From assembly GCF_021168555.1 (NCBI RefSeq), contig NZ_JAJOZS010000006.1, forward strand, positions 1 through 64,000: a stretch of 64,000 nucleotides of DNA. Reading direction: 5' to 3'. This stretch comes from Stenotrophomonas sp. MMGLT7 (GTDB taxonomy: Bacteria; Pseudomonadota; Gammaproteobacteria; Xanthomonadales; Xanthomonadaceae). Position 1 is the stretch's first letter; the number at the start of each line of letters is the position of its first letter. The notes under the pieces were generated by a model that ran no database searches, was not told where the DNA came from, and saw only the letters and a list, made by a program, of their open reading frames with translations. Shown in pieces: positions 19,266 through 27,280 of the stretch. A program made the translations under genes and the position numbers.

Positions 19266-22259
19266 TCAATTGAACTTGACAGTCATGCCCATGTAGAAGT
19301 ATCGACCAATGTTGTCGTACAGCGCCGAGGTCAGATCCGAGCCGAAGTAGTTGCGCGGCGGATCCTTGTCGAAGGCGTTGTCGATTCCCAAGTAAACATC
19401 GATGTCCGATCCCGGGAACGTGTAGCCGAACTGGAGGTTGTTGTAGACATAGGACCCATTCTTGATGGGGCTGGCCGAGCCGGGATTGCTGTTGTAGCTC
19501 TCCGGGGTCACGCGCAGGTTGCCATCGACATAGTTGAGGTCCCAAGAGGCACGCCAGTCACCCAATCGGTACTTCGCCTGGAGTGAGGCACGCCAACGCG
19601 GGTCGGTGACGTAGGTGACGTACTCGTCGTACTCGTTCGGGAAATCCTGGAACACCCACTCGCGCGATTCGATCAGGCGCGTTCCGACCAGGCGCAGGAC
19701 GGTATCGCCTCCCGCCAAGTTGAAACGGTAGTCCATCTCCAGGTCGACACCGACCCGGCGACTGCGAGCCAGGTTTTCCGACAACGCTGTCCAGCTGATG
19801 ATGCTGTGCTCAGGGTAGATGCGTCCCTGGTCGTCGGTGAAACCACCCAGCGGAGCACGCTCGATGGCGTTGCAGAACTGGTTGTTGATGCCGCCGGGGT
19901 TGTCGACGCAACGGGTGGCGTTGGTCTGTGCGGTGACCGAGCCAATGGCGTCACGCAGGTCGATCCGCCAATAGTCCACCGACATGCCGAAGCCTTCGAA
20001 GAACTCCGGCTGCCATACAAAGCCGTAAGACAGGCTGCGTGCACGTTCTGGCTTCAGGTCAGGGTTGCCACCGCTCACGCCGGGACGGTTGGCGCTATAG
20101 GTATCGATCCAGCCGACCGGCACGCCCAGTGCGGAGCAGTTGGCCTGGCGCAAGGCCACGTCCTGGGCAGTGGCGGGACGATTCGTATTGGTGGGCAGAT
20201 AGTTGCAGGGATCGTCGATTGAGGAGAAGTTCTCGCTTTGTGGCCCGTACAGTTCACCGATATTGGGCGCACGAACTGCCTGGGCCAATGTGCCGCGCAG
20301 ACGCAACGAAGGGATGATGGTCCAGTCCAGGCCGATGTTCCAGGTCTTGGTGGAGCCGATGCTGCTGTAGTCGGAGTAGCGTCCGGCCAAGTCCAGAACC
20401 AGGTTGTTGATGCCAGTGATTCCGGACAGCAGTGGGACCGTGGTCTCGACGAAGGCCTCCTTGACGTTGTACTCGCCGGCTTCGTTTGGAATCGCATTGA
20501 GGAACGTGAGTCCCTGCGCGGACAATGGGTCGGTAATTTCCTCGCTCTGCTCCTTGCGGTACTCGAAGCCACCGGCGAAGCCGATGTCACCGGCTGGCAG
20601 CGACAACAGTTGACTGTTCGCAACCGACGCACTGAACACGGTCTGCTTCAGCTTGGCGCGGTTGGGCGAACTGACATTGAACCAGTCAGCCGCCTCGCGG
20701 CTGACGGCGCCGTCGCCGAAAACGCTGAACGGGACGCAGCCCTGACGGGCGAATTCGGAGTAGACCCGGCCGGTATGCGGATTCACCGCGCCAGCATCCA
20801 GCGAAGTACGGCAGACGATGTTGCCGCTGCCATCGACCACCGCGTCCAGGCCGGCCTGCCAGCGCTCGTTGATGCGGTTGTTGAGATTGAGCCGGTCGAT
20901 CTTGGTTTCGCCGTAGTTGCCGGACACCTCGTAGGTCCAGTTTTCGCTCAGGTTGCCTTCGGCGCCCAGTACGGCCCGATAGGTCTTGCGCTCGACGTGT
21001 TCGCCGCGTCGGCCCGCATCGACATTGAAGCGATTCATCTGCAACTGGCTGAGGCCATTGGCATCCATGAGCGCGCCGAGTTCGGGACTGACGTATGCAT
21101 TGTTGCGGAGGATGCGCAGCGACGTATCGAAAGCCGGCTGGCCGAAGAAGTCGGATTCGGTCTCGGTGTACTTGCCTTCGAAGAAGACGCGATGGTCGTT
21201 ATTGATGTCGAAGCTGAGCAGCGTGTTGACGCTCTTGCGGTCGAATCCCGGCTGCAGATCCGCCACCGCGTTGAGGTCGGTGAAGTCGCAATCCACGCAA
21301 GAAGTGTTACTCACCACCGTGCCGTCGTAACGGTTGGGGCGGAAGCTGCCGTCCGGGTTGAAGATGTATCGGTTGCCGTAGCTGGACGGAACTCGGAAAT
21401 CAAAGGAGCCGATGTTGAACGTGCCGCCGTAAGACGTCGAGTGATTGCCACCGGGACCGCTGATCACAGTCTGCGGGTTGCTCTGGCTTGGAGGCTGGCT
21501 GGGGTCGTAACTCGGGTTGGGGACGCTGACCAGGTACTCGCGGCCGATCGCGCGATTTCCGCGGCCAAAACGGTCCTGCTTGCTGTACTCAACGGCGATC
21601 GCGGCGTTGCCACGGCCTTCCGCAAAGGTGCCGCCACCGGAGAAGCTGAAGAACGAGCGGTTGAAGTTGCCTTCGTCGGCCAGACCGGTCTGTGCGCGGG
21701 CTTCGTATCCATCGAAGGATTTCTTCATGATGAAGTTGACGACGCCGGCGACAGCGTCGGCACCGTAGACGGCAGAAGCGCCACCGGTAATGACTTCCAC
21801 GCGTTCGATCCATTCCACGGGGATCGTGTTGACGTCCACCGCGGTCGAGCCCGGGGAAGAGCCCACATGGCGGCGGCCATTGACCAGGACCAGGGTGCGC
21901 GAAGGCCCCATGCCGCGAAGGTCCAGCATTCCCAGGCCGGCGGTACCGATGAAGCGGGTCGAGTTGGCGAGGGTGTAGGTGGGCGACAGCGCCGGCAGAC
22001 GGGACATCAGGTCGCTGATGTTGGTCGCGCCTGTAGCACGGATTTCTTCGGCGGTAATCGCGGTGACTGGCGAGGGAGTCACGAAACCGGTGCGTGCGAT
22101 ACGCGAGCCGGTGACAGTGATCCTGTCCAGGTCCGTAGCGTCGGATGCCACGCCACCTTCCTGCGCCAGTGCCTGGCTGGCCATGGGCGCGAACATTACA
22201 GCCATCAATGCGGTGCTTAGACGCGTATAGCGGTGCCTTGCGCCGTTGCGATTCGACAT
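19266..22259 (-). CDS. TonB-dependent outer-membrane receptor
   Basis: A 997-residue outer-membrane receptor. A signal peptide ends near residue 32 (ALA-Q), followed by a TonB-box-like DRITVTG, a plug domain (PSPVTAITAEEI, LDLRGMGPSRTLVLVNGRR, EVITGGASAVYGADAVAGVVNFIMKK) and a long beta-barrel that ends in aromatic MGMTVKFN. The substrate is not evident; Xanthomonadaceae use many such receptors for siderophores, carbohydrates or peptides. The ATG at 22259 has GGGGAAA upstream and directly precedes the signal peptide. Its base composition is visibly less GC-rich than its neighbours. It has a near-consensus promoter. Confidence 0.93.
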   Translation of the reverse strand: MSNRNGARHRYTRLSTALMAVMFAPMASQALAQEGGVASDATDLDRITVTGSRIARTGFVTPSPVTAITAEEIRATGATNISDLMSRLPALSPTYTLANSTRFIGTAGLGMLDLRGMGPSRTLVLVNGRRHVGSSPGSTAVDVNTIPVEWIERVEVITGGASAVYGADAVAGVVNFIMKKSFDGYEARAQTGLADEGNFNRSFFSFSGGGTFAEGRGNAAIAVEYSKQDRFGRGNRAIGREYLVSVPNPSYDPSQPPSQSNPQTVISGPGGNHSTSYGGTFNIGSFDFRVPSSYGNRYIFNPDGSFRPNRYDGTVVSNTSCVDCDFTDLNAVADLQPGFDRKSVNTLLSFDINNDHRVFFEGKYTETESDFFGQPAFDTSLRILRNNAYVSPELGALMDANGLSQLQMNRFNVDAGRRGEHVERKTYRAVLGAEGNLSENWTYEVSGNYGETKIDRLNLNNRINERWQAGLDAVVDGSGNIVCRTSLDAGAVNPHTGRVYSEFARQGCVPFSVFGDGAVSREAADWFNVSSPNRAKLKQTVFSASVANSQLLSLPAGDIGFAGGFEYRKEQSEEITDPLSAQGLTFLNAIPNEAGEYNVKEAFVETTVPLLSGITGINNLVLDLAGRYSDYSSIGSTKTWNIGLDWTIIPSLRLRGTLAQAVRAPNIGELYGPQSENFSSIDDPCNYLPTNTNRPATAQDVALRQANCSALGVPVGWIDTYSANRPGVSGGNPDLKPERARSLSYGFVWQPEFFEGFGMSVDYWRIDLRDAIGSVTAQTNATRCVDNPGGINNQFCNAIERAPLGGFTDDQGRIYPEHSIISWTALSENLARSRRVGVDLEMDYRFNLAGGDTVLRLVGTRLIESREWVFQDFPNEYDEYVTYVTDPRWRASLQAKYRLGDWRASWDLNYVDGNLRVTPESYNSNPGSASPIKNGSYVYNNLQFGYTFPGSDIDVYLGIDNAFDKDPPRNYFGSDLTSALYDNIGRYFYMGMTVKFN

Positions 22260-22336
22260 ATCGATTTCCCCTGGGAACATGAACGAAGTTGATGCGAAAT
22301 ATGAGTCGGTGCTGAATTTGATTTCGCTGTAACAAT

Positions 22337-22365
22337 GTTTTAACAACCAGTTAAATCTGTGTCAA
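22337..22365 (-). promoter_or_regulatory. Sigma-70 promoter of the TonB-dependent receptor
   Basis: On the minus strand a perfect TTGACA (22365-22360), a 17-base spacer and TAAAAC (22342-22337). The predicted start site leaves a leader of about 70 bases. The -35 overlaps one half of the inverted GTGTCAA/TTGACAC repeat. Confidence 0.65.
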
Positions 22366-22393
22366 TAGATGCGACATGTGTCTTTGTTGACAC
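22359..22393. promoter_or_regulatory. Inverted GTGTCAA / TTGACAC pair, candidate operator
   Basis: GTGTCAA (22359-22365) and TTGACAC (22387-22393) are perfect inverted copies, 21 bases apart. One contains the -35 of the TonB receptor; the other contains a TTGACA that could drive mrp (GACAAT 19 bases further, 22412-22417). A regulator binding here could affect both. Confidence 0.4.
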
Positions 22394-22512
22394 GAAAGTG
22401 GCGGTGCCCTGGACAATGGACACCTGCACGCGCAGCCGGGATGATGAATGCTTGGGTCGGCGCTTCCTCCCGATTCGAAGATGTCCTCAGTCTTGCCAGG
22501 AGTGTCCGCACC

Positions 22513-23355
22513 GTGCCCCGCGTTTCCGCCTATGCCGTCCAGCCCGGCCTCTCCCCCCACCCCCGCATCCGCAACGTCATCGCCGTAGGCTCCGGCAAGG
22601 GCGGGGTGGGGAAGTCCACCACCGCGGTGAACCTGGCGCTGGCGCTGAACGCGCAGGGGGCGCGAGTCGGGGTGCTGGATGCGGACATCTACGGGCCGAG
22701 CGTGCCGGCGATGCTGGGGCTGTCGGGCAAGCCGGAGAGCCCGGACAACAAGTCGATCGAGCCGATGCGGGCGTTCGGGATCGAGGCGATGTCGATCGGG
22801 CTGCTGATCGACCCGGATACGCCGATGATCTGGCGCGGGCCGATGGCGACCTCGGCGCTGACCCAGCTGTTCAACGACACCCTGTGGGGCGACCTGGACT
22901 ACCTGCTGGTTGACCTGCCGCCGGGCACCGGCGACATCCAGCTGACGCTGGCGCAGAAGATCCCGGTGGCCGGTGCGGTGATCGTCACCACGCCGCAGGA
23001 CATCGCCACGCTGGATGCGCGCAAGGCGCTGAAGATGTTCGAGAAGGTCGAGATCGCGGTGCTCGGCATCGTCGAGAACATGGCGGTGCATGTCTGCAGC
23101 AACTGCGGCCACGCCGAGCACCTGTTCGGGCAGGGCGGCGGCGGGCGCATGGCGCAGCAGTATGGCGTGCCGCTGCTGGGATCGCTGCCGCTGGACATCG
23201 CCATCCGTGAGCAGGGCGATGCCGGCCGGCCGGTGATGGTGTCGGCACCGGATTCGCCGGCCGCGCAGGCCTATGCCGCCACGGCGCGGAGGCTGGCGGA
23301 GGAGCTGGGCAAGCGGCCGCGGGCGTCGATCCCGATCTCGTCGTCGCTGGTCTAG
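22513..23355 (+). CDS. mrp: Iron-sulfur cluster carrier protein Mrp/ApbC
   Basis: A P-loop ATPase of the Mrp/Nbp35 family that binds and transfers [4Fe-4S] clusters to apo-proteins. The deviant Walker A is GSGKGGVGKST, the DLPPGTGD switch follows, and the cluster-binding CxxC is VCSNCGH. The N-terminal DUF59 domain of E. coli ApbC is largely absent. GTG at 22513 gives a 280-residue protein starting close to the conserved PHPRIRNVIAV; an in-frame ATG at 22441 would add 24 residues of low conservation. Confidence 0.92.
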   Translation: MPRVSAYAVQPGLSPHPRIRNVIAVGSGKGGVGKSTTAVNLALALNAQGARVGVLDADIYGPSVPAMLGLSGKPESPDNKSIEPMRAFGIEAMSIGLLIDPDTPMIWRGPMATSALTQLFNDTLWGDLDYLLVDLPPGTGDIQLTLAQKIPVAGAVIVTTPQDIATLDARKALKMFEKVEIAVLGIVENMAVHVCSNCGHAEHLFGQGGGGRMAQQYGVPLLGSLPLDIAIREQGDAGRPVMVSAPDSPAAQAYAATARRLAEELGKRPRASIPISSSLV

Positions 23356-23455
23356 GAGGCGTCCCCGGCTCGGCCCCGGCTTCGCTCGACCTGACCTGGC
23401 AGCTCCGGAATCCCGGGCGTGCTGTCTGGGCCATGCCTGGGTATGAGTGCCTTAT

Positions 23456-23526
23456 TTGTAGGAGCGACTTCAGTCGCGATGGGGCTTTCTCGGTGAAGCC
23501 CATCGCGACTGAAGTCGCTCCTACAA
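23456..23526. repeat. GTAG-type REP pair
   Basis: Both arms match the consensus; the loop side of the right arm lacks one C (GAAGCCCATCG instead of GAGCCCCATCG). A further partial CGCTCCTAC follows directly after the element. Confidence 0.88.
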
Positions 23527-23661
23527 GACGCTCCTACGGTCGGCCGTTCCTGCGGGGCAGGGGGGGAATCGCGGGCGCGGCGAGGGCGCGCGACGATCGG
23601 CCACATGGCGTCGTGTCCGGGCAGGTCCGCGCAGGCGTGGTGGCGGAGCGAGGCCGGCCCT

Positions 23662-23667
23662 TACAAT
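23662..23667 (+). promoter_or_regulatory. Possible -10 element of dcd
   Basis: TACAAT 37 bases before the dcd ATG. No convincing -35. Confidence 0.35.
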
Positions 23668-23704
23668 ATCCGCATCGGCCCCCCACGGCCTTCAGGAATG
23701 ACGC

Positions 23705-24271
23705 ATGAGCATCAAGAGCGACCGCTGGATCCGCCGCATGTCCGAGCAGCACGGCATGATCGAACCCTACGAAGCCGGGCAGGTGAAGCAGGTCGACGGC
23801 CAGCGCATCGTCAGCTACGGCACCTCGAGCTACGGCTACGACGTGCGCTGCTCGCGCGAGTTCAAGGTGTTCACCAACATCAACTCGACCATCGTCGATC
23901 CCAAGCACTTCGATCCGAAGAGCTTCGTGGACGTGGAAGGCGACGAGTGCATCATCCCGCCCAACAGCTTCGCGCTGGCGCGAACGGTGGAGTACTTCCG
24001 CATCCCGCGCAGCACGCTGGTGGTGTGCCTGGGCAAGAGCACGTATGCGCGCTGCGGCATCATCGTCAACGTGACGCCGCTGGAGCCGGAGTGGGAAGGT
24101 CACGTGACCCTGGAGTTCTCCAACACCACGCCGCTGCCGGCGCGCATCTACGCCAACGAGGGCGTGGCGCAGATGCTGTTCTTCGAGTCCGACGAGGTCT
24201 GCGAGACCAGTTACAAGGATCGCGGCGGCAAGTACCAGGGGCAGACCGGAGTGACGCTGCCGCGCACCTGA
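23705..24271 (+). CDS. dcd: dCTP deaminase
   Basis: A 188-residue homotrimeric enzyme that deaminates dCTP to dUTP, feeding dTTP synthesis. The active-site segments are GKSTYARCG (Ser and Arg) and [21 protein letters not shown] with the catalytic Glu in LEFSN. Length is that of the monofunctional proteobacterial enzyme, without dUTPase activity. It is convergent with the small membrane gene downstream, across a hairpin repeat. Confidence 0.96.
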   Translation: MSIKSDRWIRRMSEQHGMIEPYEAGQVKQVDGQRIVSYGTSSYGYDVRCSREFKVFTNINSTIVDPKHFDPKSFVDVEGDECIIPPNSFALARTVEYFRIPRSTLVVCLGKSTYARCGIIVNVTPLEPEWEGHVTLEFSNTTPLPARIYANEGVAQMLFFESDEVCETSYKDRGGKYQGQTGVTLPRT

Positions 24272-24275
24272 GGGC

Positions 24276-24352
24276 CGGGAATCGGGAAACGGGAATGGGG
24301 AATCGGCGGAGCGGGACGCCCGCTTTCACCATTCCCTATTCCCCATTCGCGG
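24276..24352. repeat. GGGAATGGGGAAT inverted repeat, hairpin between convergent genes
   Basis: Tandem GGGAAT-type units (24276-24306) face an inverted ATTCCCTATTCCCCATTC (24331-24348), able to form a stem of at least 11 base pairs. A closely related element lies at 30494-30563. It may act as a bidirectional terminator between dcd and the next gene. Confidence 0.65.
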
Positions 24353-24354
24353 CC

Positions 24355-24519
24355 TCACTTGCGGCCGAACAGCATGCCGACGCCGACGGCGATCAGGATC
24401 GCCGGCCACCAGGTGGCGATGAGGCGGCCGATGTTGAGGTCGGTCCAGCCCAGGTTGCTGGCCAGGAAGAACAGGCCGACCAGGATCAGGATGATGGCGG
24501 CGACGAGATTTGAACGCAT
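24355..24519 (-). CDS. Small two-helix membrane protein (LiaI/LiaF-like TM region)
   Basis: A 54-residue hydrophobic protein: helix one LVAAIILILVGLFFLASNLGW, a short polar turn, helix two WWPAILIAVGVGMLFG, ending in RK. The pattern LILVGLFFLxxNLG...WWPxxLIxxGxxxL is that of the LiaI-LiaF-like / DUF5668 transmembrane domain. No further domain is attached, so its function is unknown. It ends next to a hairpin repeat shared with dcd. Confidence 0.7.
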   Translation of the reverse strand: MRSNLVAAIILILVGLFFLASNLGWTDLNIGRLIATWWPAILIAVGVGMLFGRK

Positions 24520-24550
24520 CGATCGGTCGTGGAGTGGCGGGGAAGGGCGC

Positions 24551-24958
24551 CTATCGTAGCCGCTGCCGCCAGTAGGCGGTACGTTCGGCCGCGGCATCGG
24601 CCTGCAACCGCTGCGCGCTGCCCTGGCCCCATGCCGGTCCCGGCCAGGCGGCATCGCCCTCGCGGCGGCCGATCAGGTGGATGTGCAGTTGCTGCACGAT
24701 GTTGCCGAGCGCGCCGATGTTGAGCTTCTGCACGCCCGGCTCGCGTTGCAGCAGGCGCGAGACCTGGTTGATCTCGGCCAGCAGCAGGCGCTGCTGGTTG
24801 CCGTCCAGGTCGATCCACTCGCGCAGGCCGGCCACGCGCGGGACGAGCAGCAGCCACGGATAGCGGGCATCGTCCAGCAGCCGCACCTGCGACAGCGGGC
24901 CGTCGGCGACGAACAGGCTGTCGGCCTCCAGCCGCCGGTCGAGCACGAAGTCGTTCAT
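24551..24958 (-). CDS. HIT-family protein
   Basis: A 135-residue histidine-triad protein, likely a nucleotide hydrolase or transferase. The triad appears as QLHIHLIGR near residue 94; the usual third histidine position is occupied by Ile-Gly, as in a subgroup of proteobacterial HIT proteins. YPWLLLVPRV is the typical substrate-pocket strand. The ATG overlaps the stop of the dienelactone hydrolase gene by 4 bases, so they are co-translated. Confidence 0.85.
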   Translation of the reverse strand: MNDFVLDRRLEADSLFVADGPLSQVRLLDDARYPWLLLVPRVAGLREWIDLDGNQQRLLLAEINQVSRLLQREPGVQKLNIGALGNIVQQLHIHLIGRREGDAAWPGPAWGQGSAQRLQADAAAERTAYWRQRLR

Positions 24959-25626
24959 GCCAGTTCCCGGGCGAAGAACTCCAGCGTGCGTTCCAGCGCC
25001 AGCGCGGCGCTGGCGGCGTCGTAGGCCTTGGGGTCGACGTCGCGGTTGAAGGCGTGGCCGGCGGGATAGGTGTGGACCGCCATCTGCGGCAGCTTGTCGC
25101 GGTGCTGCTGCACCATCTCCGGCGGGATGGAGGTGTCGAGCTCGCCGAAGTGGAAGATCACCGGCGCCTTGAACGGCAGGTCCAGGAACGGGACGTTGCG
25201 CGCGCCGTAGTAGCTGGCCGAGGGCAGGCCCAGCCGCTGCGCCGCCAGCAGCGCCACCGTGCCGCCCCAGCAGTAGCCGACGCTGCCGACCCGGGCGACG
25301 CCGGCATCGGCCTTGAGCCGCTGCGCGGCGGCCTGGACGATGTCCACGGCCGCGTCCAGCCCGAGCTTGCCGACCAGTTCCCGGCCGCGGGCGAAGTCGG
25401 CCTGGTCGTAGGCCAGTTCCACGTTCTTCTCGACCGGGTCGAAGAACGCCGGCGCCAGCACCGCGTAGCCCTGCGCGGCATAGCGGTCGGCCACGTCGCG
25501 GATATGGGCGTTGACGCCGAAGATTTCCTGGACGACCACCAGTCCGGCGCGGGGCGCGCCTGGCGGCATCGCTTCCCACGCGGCGACCGGGCCGTGCGCG
25601 GTGTCGAGGGTGATCCACTGACCCAT
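24955..25626 (-). CDS. Dienelactone hydrolase family protein
   Basis: A 223-residue cytoplasmic alpha/beta-hydrolase using a cysteine nucleophile. Signatures: VVVQEIFGVNAHIRDVADRYA, the elbow GYCWGG, the acid in FGELDTSIP and the histidine in AGHAFNRD. The family opens lactones such as dienelactone, but members outside catabolic clusters have unknown substrates. The start at 25626 is favoured because GGAG lies 8 bases upstream; a longer frame adds 11 residues. It lies in a greB - DLH - HIT run on the minus strand. Confidence 0.9.
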   Translation of the reverse strand: MGQWITLDTAHGPVAAWEAMPPGAPRAGLVVVQEIFGVNAHIRDVADRYAAQGYAVLAPAFFDPVEKNVELAYDQADFARGRELVGKLGLDAAVDIVQAAAQRLKADAGVARVGSVGYCWGGTVALLAAQRLGLPSASYYGARNVPFLDLPFKAPVIFHFGELDTSIPPEMVQQHRDKLPQMAVHTYPAGHAFNRDVDPKAYDAASAALALERTLEFFARELA

Positions 25627-25702
25627 TGGCTTGACTCCTGTGTCGGGGCGGACGGCCATTGTGGCTGCGATCGCGGTAACGAAGGATGACGCCGTGCGCG
25701 CT

Positions 25703-26209
25703 TCAACGCATCGCGTAGCTGACGGAAACCACCACGAATGTTTGCCGGCCGCCGGGAAGCTGGGCCTCGACCTCGTCGTCCACGCGCTTCTTCAGCAGCG
25801 CCCGCGCCAGCGGCGAGTCGATGCTGATCCAGCCGTGGGTGGCGTCGGTCTCGTCCGGGCCGACGATGCGATAGCGCGAGATCTCGCCGCTGTCGGCGTG
25901 TTCCAGCTCGACCGTGGCGCCGAAGAACACCGCATCGGGATCGGTGGGGGCGCCGTCGACCACCCGCAGCGCCTCCAGGCGCTTGCTCAGGTAGCGCACG
26001 CGGCGGTCGATCTCGCCCAGCTGCTTCTTGCGGTAGGTGTACTCGGCGTTCTCCGAGCGGTCGCCTTCGGCGGCGGCATCGGCGAGGGCCTTGACCACCT
26101 CCGGGCGGCGCACGTGCCACAGTTCGGTCAGCTCGGCCTTGAGCCGCGCGTGGCCCTCGGGGGTGATCAGCGCGGTGCTTTTTTCTGCGGGAGGGCGCCA
26201 GCGGGACAT
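25703..26209 (-). CDS. greB: Transcription elongation factor GreB
   Basis: A 168-residue factor that rescues backtracked RNA polymerase by stimulating transcript cleavage. The N-terminal coiled coil contains the acidic tip ([32 protein letters not shown]), and the C-terminal FKBP-like domain runs to the end. The basic N-terminal segment SRWRPP and the [10 protein letters not shown] pattern favour GreB over GreA. The ATG at 26209 starts MSRWR; a TTG three codons upstream is also in frame. Confidence 0.93.
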   Translation of the reverse strand: MSRWRPPAEKSTALITPEGHARLKAELTELWHVRRPEVVKALADAAAEGDRSENAEYTYRKKQLGEIDRRVRYLSKRLEALRVVDGAPTDPDAVFFGATVELEHADSGEISRYRIVGPDETDATHGWISIDSPLARALLKKRVDDEVEAQLPGGRQTFVVVSVSYAMR

Positions 26210-26297
26210 GGGATGCAAGCGAGGTAGAGCTTTCAGGAAGTCGCGACTTTAGCGCCTTCGCATGCGCTGGAGCGATGGCGGCGGGATTGAAGCGCAA

Positions 26298-27203
26298 TCA
26301 GATGTCGATCTCGGTTCTGAAAACGTCGATCGCCTCGCCACTTATCGTGACATGGGTGGGGACGCCCTCCGGCGAAATGTCGACCTTGACATCGACATGG
26401 CCGGTCCGGCCGATCGCTTCGCCTTGCTTGGCCTTGAAGCGGAACTGCCTGTCCTCGGTGTATTCGGCCAACCCATTGGCCACGAGGTAGGCGCCGAGCG
26501 GGCCATTCGCATTGCCGGTGACGGGATCCTCGTCGATGCCGATTGCGGGAGCGAACATCCTGCCGGTGACGAGGCTGTCCTTTTCCCCGGAGTCGAACGA
26601 GAACGCATGGAAGCCGTTGCAGGCTATCTCGCTGCTTATCTGCTTCAGCGCAGCCATGTCGGGGCGCAGGGAATCGACGGTTTGCTTGCTCCCGATTCCG
26701 ATCATCACCTTCGAGTGGCCCGTCGATGCAATCTGGACGGGGCATCTGGGGTCGATGTCGTCTTGCTTCAGGCCGAGCGCTTGCAGCAGTCTGTGCGTCA
26801 CGCCGGCATCGAGCGCAGGGCTGAGTGAAATCTCCCCTTGTTCCATGCTGATCCTGCAGCCGCCAGTGCCGGGGAGGATGCTGACCGCCAGGATGCCCGC
26901 GCCGGTCCTTATCCTGATCGGATTGCGGTAGCCGATTCCTTCCTTCCAGATGGCATAGCCGCTGGCGATGGTCGCATGTCCACAGACAGGCACTTCCGAG
27001 GTCGGGGTGAAGTAGCGGATGGTGGCATCGGCGGCGTCATCCGGCGTGGTGTGGATGAACGCGGTTTCCGAGTTGTTGAGTTCCCGCGCCAGATGCTGCA
27101 TCTGCGCTTCGGTCATGCCTTCGGCATTGATGACCACGCCTGCCGGGTTGCCGCTGAAGCGGTGTGCCGTGAATGCGTCGATTTGATAGACGATTCTTTT
27201 CAT
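26298..27203 (-). CDS. PhzF-family isomerase/epimerase-like protein
   Basis: A 301-residue protein of the PhzF/DapF-like fold. The catalytic glutamate is in NNSETAF (near residue 46), with PVCGHATIAS and DEDPVTGNANGPLGAYL also typical. PhzF itself acts in phenazine synthesis, but no phenazine genes are nearby, and most family members have unknown substrates. GGAGGT sits 5 bases before the ATG. Codons such as AGA and a lower GC content set it apart from flanking genes, which hints at recent acquisition. Confidence 0.9.
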   Translation of the reverse strand: MKRIVYQIDAFTAHRFSGNPAGVVINAEGMTEAQMQHLARELNNSETAFIHTTPDDAADATIRYFTPTSEVPVCGHATIASGYAIWKEGIGYRNPIRIRTGAGILAVSILPGTGGCRISMEQGEISLSPALDAGVTHRLLQALGLKQDDIDPRCPVQIASTGHSKVMIGIGSKQTVDSLRPDMAALKQISSEIACNGFHAFSFDSGEKDSLVTGRMFAPAIGIDEDPVTGNANGPLGAYLVANGLAEYTEDRQFRFKAKQGEAIGRTGHVDVKVDISPEGVPTHVTISGEAIDVFRTEIDI

Positions 27204-27280
27204 GGTACCTCCGGTTCAGTGCTTGCGGGCTGTGGCGGGTTGCATGCGCGCAGGTGTGACGATGGCGGCGAACGCGCCGT

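Larger units (their letters stand above)
23356..23704. other. Intergenic region between mrp and dcd
   Basis: 349 bases with a REP pair (23456-23526) and a TACAAT -10-like element before dcd. No small gene or structured RNA beyond the REP was recognised. Confidence 0.55.
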
